Assembly (NCBI GenBank): GCA_002163975.1
Contig: CP019636.1
Coordinates: 993,001-1,057,000, forward strand
DNA: 64,000 bases
Direction of reading: 5' to 3'
Origin: Nostocales cyanobacterium HT-58-2
GTDB taxonomy: Bacteria > Cyanobacteriota > Cyanobacteriia > Cyanobacteriales > Nostocaceae
The stretch's first letter is position 1; each line of letters begins with the position of its first letter. A program made the position numbers and the translations under genes. The notes beneath the pieces are model-generated. The model searched no databases. It worked only from the letters and a program-made list of their open reading frames with translations, and was not told the origin of the DNA. Below, in pieces: positions 9,334 through 18,362 of the stretch.

Positions 9334-9400
9334 AGACGCGGAGACATTGAGACGCAAAGACGCGGAGAGTGAAGATTTCTCCGTGTCCCTGCGTTTTTGC
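9334..9400. repeat. GACGCGGAGA-type dispersed repeat / convergent terminator region
   Basis: GACGCGGAGA and GACGCAAAGACGCGGAGA are followed by the complementary TCTCCGTGTCCCTGCG and a run of five T. It fills the 76-bp gap between the convergent glycosyltransferase and GMC oxidoreductase genes, so it may terminate the + strand operon. The same repeat family has invaded nifJ at about 24015-24053. Confidence 0.55.
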
Positions 9401-9407
9401 CTCCCCT

Positions 9408-10946
9408 TCATCTGAGTCTTTCCAGTAGATGCTCACCTACGCGCAAAGCATTTGCCATAATCGTTAAAGATGGATTCAAAGCAGTACTGGAGGGGAAAAA
9501 GCTACTATCAACCACGTAAAGGTTATCAATATCATGTGTGCGGCAATTAATATCAAGCACAGAAGTTTTTGGGTCTTCACCGAAACGGCAAGTTCCACAC
9601 TGATGACTAACCTCTTTTAAAGACATCTTTGTAGAAGCATACAATGAGAATCCTGTTTGCTGGCGTTGTTCTATGAGTTTCAAAACTTGATTCCAACGCT
9701 TTATTAAGCGATGAAATGCTTGTTCATTATTATTTGTATAGTCAAGAAAGATTTTATCTCCTTGAACACGCACGCGATTATTGGGATTTGGCAAGTCTTC
9801 AGTTATGAGTAGCCAAGCAACAGAATGATTTGCCACTGTCTTAGATAATATGCTAGGCATCAAAGGTGGTCCATTCGCCGCAATTTTATCTTTGTTGAGA
9901 TTGCCTAACAATTGTATGCTGCCCATTGGGTAAGGAAAATCTTTTTCTCCCCAATAAAAATCATTGATAGCAAGTGTCTTTTGATAAATCGTGGGATTTG
10001 GTTTTGCAGTCAAAGCCATAACAACTGCAAATTTATGCGCCATGTAATTGCGTCCAACAAGATGAGAACTATTAGCTAATCCGTTGGGGTGTTGGTCATT
10101 AGCTGATTTCAGCAACAAAACGGCTGAGTTGATTGCTCCACAAGCGACAACAATAATATCTCCAGAAAATATATGACGCTGACCCGCAATTTCCGTCTCA
10201 ACTCCAGTCACTTCGCGACCAGATGCACTCGTATACAAACGCAGTACTTTTGCATTGGTCATTAAAGTTAAATTGGGATAGACAATTGCTGGACGTACAC
10301 AGTTAATATCAGCGTCAGCTTTAGCATTGAGAAAACATGGAAACCCATCACAAGTATCACAACGAATACAAGCACTAGAAAAACGATTGGCTTCATTCAG
10401 TTTAATACCAAGTGGTAAATAAAATGGATGGTAACCTTTATCCTTTAGGGCATCGTGAATTTGTTGAATGAAAGATTCGTGGCTGATGGGTGGAAAGGGA
10501 TAGCCTTCACCTCTTTGAGGTTCTGTAGGGTCTAAACCTCTTTGACCATGGACTTCATAAAGTCTTTCAGCTTGAGTATAGTAAGGGGCAAAGTCTTGAT
10601 ACTTCAATGGCCATTCTAGAGAGATGCCATCTTTATGAATGATTTTTTCAAAGTCCTGCTCGCGAAATCTAAATAGTGCAGCACCGTAAAATTTCGTATT
10701 GCCACCAACATAATAATGTGTGAGTGGACGAAATGGTTTGCCATCTTTTTGATGCCACACCTCAGAATTCAGATAACGTTCTTTTTTATGGACTTGCTCT
10801 GAATCCCAATTGGCTTTTTCTTTGGGTAAAAAAGTTCCTCGCTCTAGGACTAAAATTTTCTTTCCACTGGCTGCCAATAAATTAGCTAAAGTTCCACCAC
10901 CGGCACCCGTGCCAACAATGATAACATCGTAATGACTATCAGCCAT
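9408..10946 (-). CDS. GMC-family FAD-dependent oxidoreductase
   Basis: 512 aa. Rossmann FAD motif at the N-terminus (VIIVGTGAGGGTLA, about 8-21) with VLERG at the end of the second strand. GGNTKFYGAALFR matches the GMC 'GGxxxxxG' FAD loop, and a four-Cys patch CIRCDTCDGFPC (about 191-202) resembles that of bacterial GMC members with an added metal or disulfide site. The C-terminus has H-x-C-G-T-C-R-F-G and the Asn of the catalytic pair in STALNPSLTIMANALR. Substrate is probably an alcohol or sugar; unknown. Convergent with the glycosyltransferase and 76 bp upstream of the SDR gene's end on the same strand. Confidence 0.75.
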   Translation of the reverse strand: MADSHYDVIIVGTGAGGGTLANLLAASGKKILVLERGTFLPKEKANWDSEQVHKKERYLNSEVWHQKDGKPFRPLTHYYVGGNTKFYGAALFRFREQDFEKIIHKDGISLEWPLKYQDFAPYYTQAERLYEVHGQRGLDPTEPQRGEGYPFPPISHESFIQQIHDALKDKGYHPFYLPLGIKLNEANRFSSACIRCDTCDGFPCFLNAKADADINCVRPAIVYPNLTLMTNAKVLRLYTSASGREVTGVETEIAGQRHIFSGDIIVVACGAINSAVLLLKSANDQHPNGLANSSHLVGRNYMAHKFAVVMALTAKPNPTIYQKTLAINDFYWGEKDFPYPMGSIQLLGNLNKDKIAANGPPLMPSILSKTVANHSVAWLLITEDLPNPNNRVRVQGDKIFLDYTNNNEQAFHRLIKRWNQVLKLIEQRQQTGFSLYASTKMSLKEVSHQCGTCRFGEDPKTSVLDINCRTHDIDNLYVVDSSFFPSSTALNPSLTIMANALRVGEHLLERLR

Positions 10947-11022
10947 TTTTGCTTTGTTGTTTTAGCTAGTAACGAAAATTTTAAGTTTTGACGGAATGTA
11001 AATGTGGGTGAATAAATCCTAT

Positions 11023-11862
11023 TTAGTTTTGTGCAGAATTTTCACCACGCATTTGATTTTCTGCACAGGTTTTGTTCAGTTTAGTCAAACCAATCCAACG
11101 ATAAATGGCATCTCCAAAGTTGGGAAAAAGTTGTACATTTGAAAACAGGAGCCTTGTTAAAATTCCATCAAGTACGACTTCCCCTTGATTTTTCTTGATA
11201 GCTTGGATAACTGCGATCGCCACATCAATGGGTCGATGAACACGTGCTAAACTTGGCGCTGGTAAGCCAAAATTAAGAAACATTCCGGCTGAAGTATACC
11301 CAGGACAGACCACAGAAACCCCTACATTGGTGTTAGTCAATTCCTGCCGCATTGCATCTGACCACATAATCATACCAGCTTTGCTGGCTGAGTAAACGCT
11401 GTTGTAAGGTGCTCCTTTTTTACCGGAACCAGATGCAATATTCACGATATGACCAATGTTGCGGTTTACCATGCTTGGCAGCATTAACCGAGTTAATTCC
11501 ATTGGTGCTAGTAGATTAGTCGTTAATATCGCTTGAATATCTTCTAATGTGTAGTTTTGGAAAGGTCTATATTTTTCTACTGCAGCATTGTTAATCAAAA
11601 TATCAATTGGACCTGCTAGCTCATGAATTTGCTGTACTAAAACTGGTAATTCTTCCAATTTGCTGATGTCAAATGGAATATTTATGCATCTGCCACCTGT
11701 AATTTTGACCTCAGCACATATTTGCTCTAAACTTTCTTTAGAACGAGAAACTCCGACTACCGTGGCTTGTTCCCTTGCCAGAGCACGGGCAATAAAGACT
11801 CCAATACCACCAGATGCACCAGTCAAAACTACTGTCTTACCTGCTATGGTTTTCATAATCAT
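11023..11862 (-). CDS. Short-chain dehydrogenase/reductase
   Basis: 279 aa classical SDR: TGASGGIG (about 14-21) for NAD(P), NNAA (about 91-94), catalytic Ser in NIASGSG and Y-x-x-x-K in YSASKAG (about 160-166). The C-terminal tail is somewhat long for the family. Transcribed ahead of the GMC oxidoreductase, so the pair may catalyse consecutive redox steps on the same substrate. ATG 11862 or ATG 11856 could be used; an AGG element (AGGCGA) is better spaced for 11856. Confidence 0.75.
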   Translation of the reverse strand: MIMKTIAGKTVVLTGASGGIGVFIARALAREQATVVGVSRSKESLEQICAEVKITGGRCINIPFDISKLEELPVLVQQIHELAGPIDILINNAAVEKYRPFQNYTLEDIQAILTTNLLAPMELTRLMLPSMVNRNIGHIVNIASGSGKKGAPYNSVYSASKAGMIMWSDAMRQELTNTNVGVSVVCPGYTSAGMFLNFGLPAPSLARVHRPIDVAIAVIQAIKKNQGEVVLDGILTRLLFSNVQLFPNFGDAIYRWIGLTKLNKTCAENQMRGENSAQN

Positions 11863-12673
11863 TCGCCTGTATCTTAGTGAACCCCAAAAAACGGAATGGT
11901 TTTAGGTCAGAACAAAATTTTGGTAAAAAAGCGATTCTTTACCTAGCACTAGGAAAATTTTTGCTAATAAAAAGCATAAAAAATGAAGACTCTCAGGTAT
12001 CAAGTATTTGAAACGAGAGAGAGAGTCTTTCCTACTATCAATCAGCATTGTTTGTTCAATAAATTCATGATTAGTTTAACTGAGGCTAGCAAGAAGTTTT
12101 GTACATTTTAAACTTTTTAATTAATTATTGTTTAATTTACCTGTAATTCAAAATAGCAAACAAGATTTTTAAAATAACTAATATTTGATAATTTGATTGC
12201 AGATTATTTATTTATGGTTTGTCATAAAATATAAAATAGCGATAAATCACCCTAACTCAAATTCAATCGAAATCAGTAACGTGGATAACACAAATATAGG
12301 ACTACTATTTGATTCTTGAACAAAATTAGGCAATGTAGGATGCGTTAGGATGAAATCCGTAACGCATTAAGGATTTGATGCGTTAGCGATAGCGTAACGC
12401 ATCCTACATATTCTTGGAAAAATCAAATCGGATTCCTATAGAAACTTGTAGTCATCAAAAGGGTGGTAAAGAATATATCTCCAGTAACTGATTAGATTTT
12501 GGCTTTCTGACAACCTTAATAAGGTAAGTAGGAGCAGAAAACATTTTCTGCTTAATTAAGAATCTCTAGCAATGCGTAAATCCTAAATTGATCAGGGTCA
12601 TCACTAACAGGTGTGCTTTTGTTAAGGACGCTAGTTTTTAGCTCTAGGAAAAATACAAGAATACACAAAAATC
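11863..12673. other. AT-rich divergent intergenic region
   Basis: 810 bp between the divergent SDR and HglT-like genes. I see no open frame worth calling. It contains one TAGGATGCGTTA repeat (12333-12410). Promoters for both flanking genes must lie here but are not resolved. Confidence 0.5.
12333..12410. repeat. TGTAGGATGCGTTA inverted repeat
   Basis: ATGTAGGATGCGTTAGGATG at the left is mirrored by GCGTAACGCATCCTACAT at the right, with an inner AACGCATTAAGGATTTGATGCGTT palindrome. The same family occurs twice at 37719-37876, upstream of hoxH. Confidence 0.7.
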
Positions 12674-13939
12674 ATGAACAAGCAACCTCTACGCATTGCA
12701 ATTTTTACAAGCTTATATGCTCCATTCTTAACAGGGGTATCCGTAGGAGTTCATCAACGGGTTCGCTGGCTGCTACAGCAGGGACACGAAGTTTTTCTCA
12801 TTCACCCTCAAATCAACAGCCAGTACCCCCAATCTGTTGGTAATCGTCCCATGCCAGGACTGGATGAATTCAAGCCTTTCCCCAATTTTTCCGCCTATGC
12901 ATTTCCAACACAACCATTAATATTTTATAAGTCTCTTCCCCAACCATTGCATTATCGATATTGGAACGATAGTAAGTTACTGGAAGAGTTTCAGCCTGAC
13001 ATTATAGTGGTTGAAGAAGCAGCGCAAATGAGAGGGTTTTATTCACTTTACTTGCAAGGTTACGGTCGCCCAATTGGAATTGAATACGCCAAACGAACAG
13101 GTACCCCAATAATATCTCTCTTCCATACTGATATTGTTGCCTATATCCAATATTACTTAGGAAATCAGTTTTTCAACCTTATTCGTCCCATCATTCCCTT
13201 TTTGGTTAAGCAGTTCAGTGAAACTTATGATCTCAATTTGTTTCCTTCTCGAGAACAGCTTGATAAGTATCAACAGATGAAATCTCAACGCAGTGAATAT
13301 CTCCCCTTTCAAGGAGTGAATTGTCAAAAATTTAATCCAGCAAATATCTGTTACAACCCTATTCCTGACGACCAAAGACCAACCCTTCTTTTTGTCGGAC
13401 GCATCACCGCAGAAAAGAACGTTACTCAACTTCTAGATGCATATCCCATCATCGCTGCCAAAATTCCTGATGTTCATTTGGTCATCATTGGCAGTGGTCC
13501 TTATGATGCAGAAATTCGCAAGCTTGCCGAAAAATTTCAATCTGGTGTGACTGTGTGGGGCGAGTCTCACGGAACAGAACTTTTAGGCTGGTATGCTCGT
13601 GCAGATGTTTTTGTTAATCCCTCGTTGACTGAAAACTTTTGCACAGCAAATAACGAAGCACTAGCTTCTGGCACCCCCGTTGTGGCTGCTGTTGCCACCT
13701 CAACCTCAGAGCAGATTATTCCTGGTGTCAATGGCTTTCTAGCTGAACCTAATAACCCAACAGATCTTGCCCAGAAGGTCATTACAATTTTGGAAAATTC
13801 TGACTTGAAAGAAGAAATGTCTCAACAAGCTCGTTTCTCCATACTTGAATTTGATTGGTCAGTATGTATGGAAAAGTTTGAAGATAAACTTTATGAGGTT
13901 GTTCAAGCACCTGAAAATGTAGAAGTTATGTCTGTGTAA
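12674..13939 (+). CDS. hglT: Glycosyltransferase family 4, HglT-like
   Basis: 421 aa GT-B glycosyltransferase. N-terminal acceptor domain (FTSLYAPFLTGVSVGVHQRV, glycine-containing loop) and C-terminal nucleotide-sugar domain with LLFVGRITAEKNVTQLLDA (about 235-253), GSGPYDAEIRK, and the E-x7-E sugar-binding motif in ENFCTANNEALASGTPVVA (about 320-338). GT4 retaining enzymes of this type glycosylate lipids; HglT adds glucose to the heterocyst glycolipid aglycone. The link to HglT rests on gene neighbourhood (hgd genes on one side, cpcT on the other, as I recall for Anabaena) and on overall length, so the symbol is tentative. Start ATG 12674. Confidence 0.6.
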   Translation: MNKQPLRIAIFTSLYAPFLTGVSVGVHQRVRWLLQQGHEVFLIHPQINSQYPQSVGNRPMPGLDEFKPFPNFSAYAFPTQPLIFYKSLPQPLHYRYWNDSKLLEEFQPDIIVVEEAAQMRGFYSLYLQGYGRPIGIEYAKRTGTPIISLFHTDIVAYIQYYLGNQFFNLIRPIIPFLVKQFSETYDLNLFPSREQLDKYQQMKSQRSEYLPFQGVNCQKFNPANICYNPIPDDQRPTLLFVGRITAEKNVTQLLDAYPIIAAKIPDVHLVIIGSGPYDAEIRKLAEKFQSGVTVWGESHGTELLGWYARADVFVNPSLTENFCTANNEALASGTPVVAAVATSTSEQIIPGVNGFLAEPNNPTDLAQKVITILENSDLKEEMSQQARFSILEFDWSVCMEKFEDKLYEVVQAPENVEVMSV

Positions 13940-13944
13940 ACTAC

Positions 13945-13978
13945 CCACCACTCAAACGGAGTACCGTTTGAGTGGTGG
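13945..13978. terminator. Perfect 15-bp hairpin after hglT-like gene
   Basis: Arm 13945-13959 (CCACCACTCAAACGG), tetraloop AGTA, arm 13964-13978, a perfect complement. It begins six bases after the glycosyltransferase stop. No U-run follows, so termination would be atypical; it may instead protect the mRNA 3' end, or block read-through into the convergent TPR gene. Confidence 0.7.
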
Positions 13979-14069
13979 ACTTACGACGAAAAAGTTAAGC
14001 AAAGCAGGGGAAGTAAGGAGAGTAGGGGGAGAAAATACTTCCTCATCTTCCTCATCCCCCTCATCCTTT

Positions 14070-15308
14070 TTACTGGGAAGGTTGCCCGGATATTTTTTGA
14101 ATCTGCTGGGTGAAGTATGCTTCGTCAGATTGCAACTGTTGCGCTATCTGCAGCCCTTTTTGAAAAGCTGTTAATGCTTGCGGATAGTCTTTGCGTTGCA
14201 AATGAATCTGCCCAATTTGGTCATAAGCATTCATTAAACCGTAAGAGTTGACGGCTCGCTCCTCCGCCTGCAAAAGAATTTGGCTTGCTTGCAAAGCCTC
14301 TTCTACTTGTCCTTGCAAACGGTACAATGCAATTAATTTTTGCAAAGCTTCACCAGCACTCACATATTGCTGCAACTGCCAAGCTATGGTGTATGCTTCT
14401 TTATAGTTTTTGAAAGCTTCTTGCAGTAATCTGGGATCTTTCTGTGCTAAGGATTCGTAATCTAAGCCGATAGCTTGTTTTAATGCTGGTAACTGAATAA
14501 AGTTGTTTTCTTGTTGATAAACTTCTGCTAGTTTATTACGTATCTTTATTGATTGCTCTGGTTGTTTTGCTTGCTTGTAAATGTAAGCTAGTTGTTGTAG
14601 GTATGCTATTTCGTTAAGACGTTCGCCCCGAGAAGAAGCGAATTTGAGCAATTGCTCATAAGTTGTCGCAGCTGATGGGTAATCAAACCAACTTAAGTGT
14701 AGTTCTCCAATAGTCTTTAGGGTGTCTATTTCTGCTGCGGTGTCTCTTCGCTGTCGCACTGCTGCCAAAACTTGGTTGTAAATTTGCAGTGCCTCTTTGG
14801 GCGATCGCACTTGTTGGTAAGCTAGACCTAGAGCTTGCAAAAGTTGCAAATCCACTGTGTTTTGGGATTGAGTTTCTTTTTGAATTGCTTGTAATCGCTG
14901 TGTAATATATTGCACTTGTTGGCGATCGTTTTCTCTCCAAGCGATTTCACCCACCCGCGACAATGCTTGCACCTCTTTTAATGGACCTAAAAAGCGACGC
15001 AAGCGCAGTTCCCGGTTCCAGATCTCGAACGCTGTTATCTTGTCTCCTGTTTGTAGTGTCATCGTAGCTTGTTGATTTAGCTCATCCAGTGACGCCTCCA
15101 GCTTTTGACGCTCTTGTGAGGTTAGCGGTTGTTTATCTTTTGGTGAACGTGGTAACAGTGGATCAGGTGTATTTATCTCCAACGGATTAGGAGGAAACTT
15201 ATCTGGCTGTTGAGGCTTTTTACTTGCTGCTAGTGTCAGCGAACTACAAAGAAGACAGAATGTAGCAGTAGCAGTGATGGTAATACTTAAGTGCCGTAGC
15301 ATGAACAT
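14070..15308 (-). CDS. Secreted TPR-repeat protein
   Basis: 412 aa. Signal peptide at the N-terminus (hydrophobic stretch about 8-27, ending TLAAS), a Pro-rich linker (about 30-60), then a run of degenerate TPR helices to the end. The last ones are clearest (NAYDQIGQIHLQRKDYPQALTAFQKGLQIAQQ, W/LG/Y/A/F/A/P pattern). Gln-rich throughout. Probably a periplasmic scaffold for protein-protein contacts; partner unknown. Convergent with the HglT-like gene. ATG at 15308 or 15302. Confidence 0.7.
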   Translation of the reverse strand: MFMLRHLSITITATATFCLLCSSLTLAASKKPQQPDKFPPNPLEINTPDPLLPRSPKDKQPLTSQERQKLEASLDELNQQATMTLQTGDKITAFEIWNRELRLRRFLGPLKEVQALSRVGEIAWRENDRQQVQYITQRLQAIQKETQSQNTVDLQLLQALGLAYQQVRSPKEALQIYNQVLAAVRQRRDTAAEIDTLKTIGELHLSWFDYPSAATTYEQLLKFASSRGERLNEIAYLQQLAYIYKQAKQPEQSIKIRNKLAEVYQQENNFIQLPALKQAIGLDYESLAQKDPRLLQEAFKNYKEAYTIAWQLQQYVSAGEALQKLIALYRLQGQVEEALQASQILLQAEERAVNSYGLMNAYDQIGQIHLQRKDYPQALTAFQKGLQIAQQLQSDEAYFTQQIQKISGQPSQ

Positions 15309-15525
15309 TTACCTTTTCGTTGCATCAAGAGGGCATAAGGGATAAGAGACAGGAGATTAGGATATTTCACTCACGTGTAACCATTAACCCAATATTTTTA
15401 TGCTGTCACCTGTTCAATATCTGACGAGAGTCAGCAAAAAATTCTCCTGAGAAACGGTTTACGACAAGCTATACAATACTTATTAATACAGTTTATCGAA
15501 AACTTGGGTTGAAAACCCCGTCCTT

Positions 15526-15702
15526 CTAGGACGGCTTTTCCTCTTCAATTAACTTGTCGATGTACGCTCTTAACTTTTCTTGCCAGTGAGGAATGCTCCT
15601 TAGCTTTTCCCTCACTCCAGGCTTGAGTTTTAAGCAAACTGGGATTGAGTCTAACGGAGCATCACTCGTAAATCCCAGTTTGTGTTTTTTTTGAAACGGC
15701 AT
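15526..15702 (-). CDS. Small accessory ORF divergent from tnpB
   Basis: 58 aa from ATG 15702 (MPFQKKHKLGFTSDAPLD...). The longer open frame upstream would run into the tnpB promoter region, so I reject it. Basic and soluble, with KLKPGVREKLRSIPHWQEKLRAYIDKLIEE as a predicted helical C-terminus. Similar small proteins accompany TnpB elements in Nostocales in the same divergent position, as far as I remember. Function unknown; antitoxin-like or DNA-binding roles are only guesses. Confidence 0.5.
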   Translation of the reverse strand: MPFQKKHKLGFTSDAPLDSIPVCLKLKPGVREKLRSIPHWQEKLRAYIDKLIEEEKPS

Positions 15703-15752
15703 GACTATCAACGTAAATATTGGTATACTAATAGAATACGCGAATAGTAGAT

Positions 15753-16907
15753 ATGAAAGCCAGATATCAGTACAGATTTTATCCAACAGACCAACAGCGA
15801 CTAAGCTTAGCTCAGTTGTTTGGTTGTGTTCGGGTAGTCTGGAATGATGCTCTAGCCTTAAGTAAAGTCAGTAAATTTCCGGGCTATAACAGCTTGGCGA
15901 AATCTCTCACTTTGTCCAAAAAGACTGAGGAAAGAAAGTGGCTGTCTGATGTTTCGTCAGTGCCATTACAGCAATCTCTTAAACAGTTAGAGGTAGCCTA
16001 CAAAAACTACTTTGACTCCCTTAAAGGGAAAAGGAAAGGTAAGAAAGTGGGTCAACCTCGCTTCAAGAAAAAGACAAACAGCCAATCTGCAACATTTACG
16101 AAAGCCGCTTTCTCCGTTCAGCGTGGGGAAGTTTATCTTGCTAAAATTGGAACAATCAAGCCAATTTGGTCAAGAGAATTACCCTCTGAACCTAGTTCAG
16201 TCACAGTCATCAAAGATTGTGCTAATCGCTATTTTCTTAGCTTCGTTGTAGAAGTTCAACCTAATCTTGCTGTTACTAATAACCAAAGTATTGGTATTGA
16301 CTTGGGGATAAAAACTTTTGCTGTCATGAGTAATGGAGAAAAAGCTCTAAGCCCTAACTACTCAAAACATGACCGCAAAATTCGTAGATTACAGCGAAAA
16401 TTAGCGCGTCAGCAAAAAGACTCAAAAAGAAGAAACGGAACTCGCATAAGGATAGCTAAACTACACAACCAAATTTCTGATACTAGAAAAGACTTTTTAC
16501 AGAAGCTATCAACCAAAATAGTTAAGGATAACCAAGTAATTGTTTTGGAAGATTTAAATGTATCAGGGATGGTCAAGAACCGTAGACTATCTAGGGTAAT
16601 TAATTTGCAAGGATGGCGAGAATTTAGAAACCTTTGTGAAGCTAAGTCGGAAAAATTCAATCGTGATTTTCGAGTCATAGACCGATGGCAACCAACAAGC
16701 CAAATATGTTCATGTTGTGGTTTTCGTTGGGGCAAAATTGATCTTTCTGTTCGCTCAATACTTTGTTTAAATTGCAGTACTGAGCAACAAAGAGATGAAA
16801 ACGCATCCAAAAATATAGAAATGGTCGGGATGGGGCATCGCCACGACCTTAAATGTACGCAGAGGGATTGTAAGACTACTTCGGTAGCAGAACCCAATGA
16901 AGCGTAA
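15753..16907 (+). CDS. tnpB: TnpB RNA-guided endonuclease (OrfB)
   Basis: 384 aa, full length. N-terminal helix-turn-helix-like region (YQYRFYPTDQQRLSLAQLFG), then a RuvC fold with all three acidic positions: D in GIDLGIKTFAVMSNG (about 182), E in VIVLEDLNVSGM (about 268), D in RDENASKNI (about 347). The zinc ribbon C-x2-C...C-x2-C is intact (CSCCGFRWG and CLNC). TnpB uses an RNA from the element's right end to cut target DNA and helps retain the element. Nothing in the sequence suggests inactivation. Confidence 0.85.
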   Translation: MKARYQYRFYPTDQQRLSLAQLFGCVRVVWNDALALSKVSKFPGYNSLAKSLTLSKKTEERKWLSDVSSVPLQQSLKQLEVAYKNYFDSLKGKRKGKKVGQPRFKKKTNSQSATFTKAAFSVQRGEVYLAKIGTIKPIWSRELPSEPSSVTVIKDCANRYFLSFVVEVQPNLAVTNNQSIGIDLGIKTFAVMSNGEKALSPNYSKHDRKIRRLQRKLARQQKDSKRRNGTRIRIAKLHNQISDTRKDFLQKLSTKIVKDNQVIVLEDLNVSGMVKNRRLSRVINLQGWREFRNLCEAKSEKFNRDFRVIDRWQPTSQICSCCGFRWGKIDLSVRSILCLNCSTEQQRDENASKNIEMVGMGHRHDLKCTQRDCKTTSVAEPNEA

Positions 16908-16945
16908 AGAATCACCGTGGCTTCAGCCCGGTGAGTATGTCAAAT
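16790..16945 (+). ncRNA. Putative omega RNA at right end of TnpB element
   Basis: TnpB guide RNAs derive from the 3' end of tnpB and the right end of the element, with the guide supplied by flanking DNA. Here the tnpB 3' end is followed by a GC-rich hairpin (CACCG...CGGTG with inner GGCT/AGCC pairing) that would form the scaffold's last stem. Location follows from the family's known arrangement; ends are approximate. Confidence 0.35.
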
Positions 16946-17027
16946 TTGTCCAGCTAATCAGTAGTAGCTTTAAATACTACCTAGCTTGGGTATTCCAATC
17001 CAAAATTTAAAATTAACAACTGGTATA

Positions 17028-17630
17028 ATGACCCATTCTACTGATATTGCCACATTAGCCCGTTGGATGGCAGCAGATTTCAGCAATCAAGAACAAGCTT
17101 TTGAAAATCCGCCTTTCTTTGCCCACATTCGCGTGTGTATGCGTCCCTTACCATTGGAAATATTATCTGGGGTAAGTTTTTTTGTTGAACAAGCTTATGA
17201 CTATATGCTTGATGATCCTTATCGTGTCAGGGTCTTGAAATTGGTAAACACAGGCAAGCACATCGAAATCGAGAACTACAGCGTCAAGGAAGAAAAAAAG
17301 TTCTACGGCGCATCCCGTAACCCAGAACGCCTTAAAGCCCTAACTATTGAAGATTTAGAAAAACTCCCAGGCTGTAACATGATTGTGGAGTGGACAGGTC
17401 ACAACTTTAAAGGCACCGTAGAACCAGGTAAAGGCTGCATCGTGGTTCGCAAAGGGCAAAAAACCTATCTTGATAGCGACTTTGAGATTGATGAACACAA
17501 ATTTATTAGTCGCGATCGCGGACGTGATCTAGAAACCGATGAGCATATTTGGGGATCTGTCGCTGGGCCATTTTACTTTGTCCGCAAAGCTAGTTTTGCA
17601 GATGAAGTGAAAGTAAATCCCGAACCCTGA
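17028..17630 (+). CDS. cpcT: CpcT/CpeT-type phycobiliprotein lyase
   Basis: 200 aa from ATG 17028 (MTHSTDIATLARWMAADFSN); the open frame upstream is not conserved-looking. The T-type lyase fold is shown by MRPLPLEILSGVSFFVEQAYDYML, NYSVKEEKKFYGASRNP, LPGCNMIVEWTGHNFKGTVEPGKGCIV and the invariant DEHIWGSVAGPFYFVRK near the C-terminus. CpcT attaches phycocyanobilin to Cys-153 of phycocyanin and phycoerythrocyanin beta subunits. Length and motif order are typical. A TnpB element separates it from the TPR and HglT-like genes. Confidence 0.85.
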   Translation: MTHSTDIATLARWMAADFSNQEQAFENPPFFAHIRVCMRPLPLEILSGVSFFVEQAYDYMLDDPYRVRVLKLVNTGKHIEIENYSVKEEKKFYGASRNPERLKALTIEDLEKLPGCNMIVEWTGHNFKGTVEPGKGCIVVRKGQKTYLDSDFEIDEHKFISRDRGRDLETDEHIWGSVAGPFYFVRKASFADEVKVNPEP

Positions 17631-18362
17631 GTCAGAACTGCTACCCGTTTTACGGAGTTGAGTAAGATATGCTCAGGTGAAAAACAGAGAATCTTTGGAG
17701 TCGATGTACAAAATGTCCATCTTGCCACAATTTTCCTAAGTTGCTACCAAGGCTACCGTAACTCTCGCTGTGGGAATCGAGGAATCCAAAATTATTTTTG
17801 AAGTTTGAACGCGTGAATGTTCAAGCAGCAAGTGGGGCTTAGGTGTTGACGAATACTAGGCTTTTACTCTCACCAATGATCATATTAAAGAGTGTTCACA
17901 GAATTTTTCTATGAACACTCTTTATGATTCAAAGCTGAAATAAATTGAAAATAGCTCAAAAATTAGATCATTAGGTTATTTTTCATATTAAATTAGAGCC
18001 ATTCTTAATGAGTTATTGCACTTTCCTTTTGAGTTTAATCATTCTTAATTTTTATCAAAAAAATGAATTTTCTGTTGTTTCTTAGAACTAATTTACCCAC
18101 TATCATACATATCAACGATGATTTCTTCTATAGGAAGTAGAATGAACTAAATTTTTATAGATTTTTATTTTTTATTAAAAAATATAGGTATACATAAACA
18201 CGGTTTATTTTTTATTTTAGATATAAACACAGTTTTTTTTCTATCTGTAGATGTGTTTAATATTTTAAAATAGCTTATTAACATGAATATAGGTGTTACA
18301 AACCTAAGAAGCCAGTGGGCAAAGCAAATGAGGCAAACGATTATATTAAGTTAGGTCAACCT
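17631..18362. other. AT-rich intergenic region
   Basis: About 730 bp, strongly AT-rich after 17900. It contains one clear hairpin (17887-17923) and the presumed promoter of the small Met-rich gene. No open frame supported. The frame that starts at ATG 18315 is read as an upstream extension of the 18363 gene, not as a separate gene. Confidence 0.5.
17887..17923. terminator. 12-bp perfect hairpin, probable terminator
   Basis: AAAGAGTGTTCA (17887-17898), 13-nt loop, TGAACACTCTTT (17912-17923). It lies 256 bp past the cpcT stop. The stem ends in three T but no longer U-run follows. Confidence 0.5.

Larger units (their letters stand above)
15510..16945 (+). mobile_element. IS200/IS605-type TnpB-only element
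   Basis: A tnpB gene with a small divergent accessory ORF is bounded by hairpins of the kind found at ends of these elements. The left one is CCCCGTCCTTCTAGGACGG (15516-15534). The right one is CACCGTGGCTTCAGCCCGGTG (about 16914-16934), just past the tnpB stop. There is no tnpA, so mobility would need a TnpA in trans. It sits between the TPR gene and cpcT. Exact ends are estimates. Confidence 0.7.

Noticed and set aside
16409..16915. 168-codon frame opposite tnpB
   Set aside because: Antisense to conserved RuvC and zinc-ribbon codons; a by-product of codon bias.
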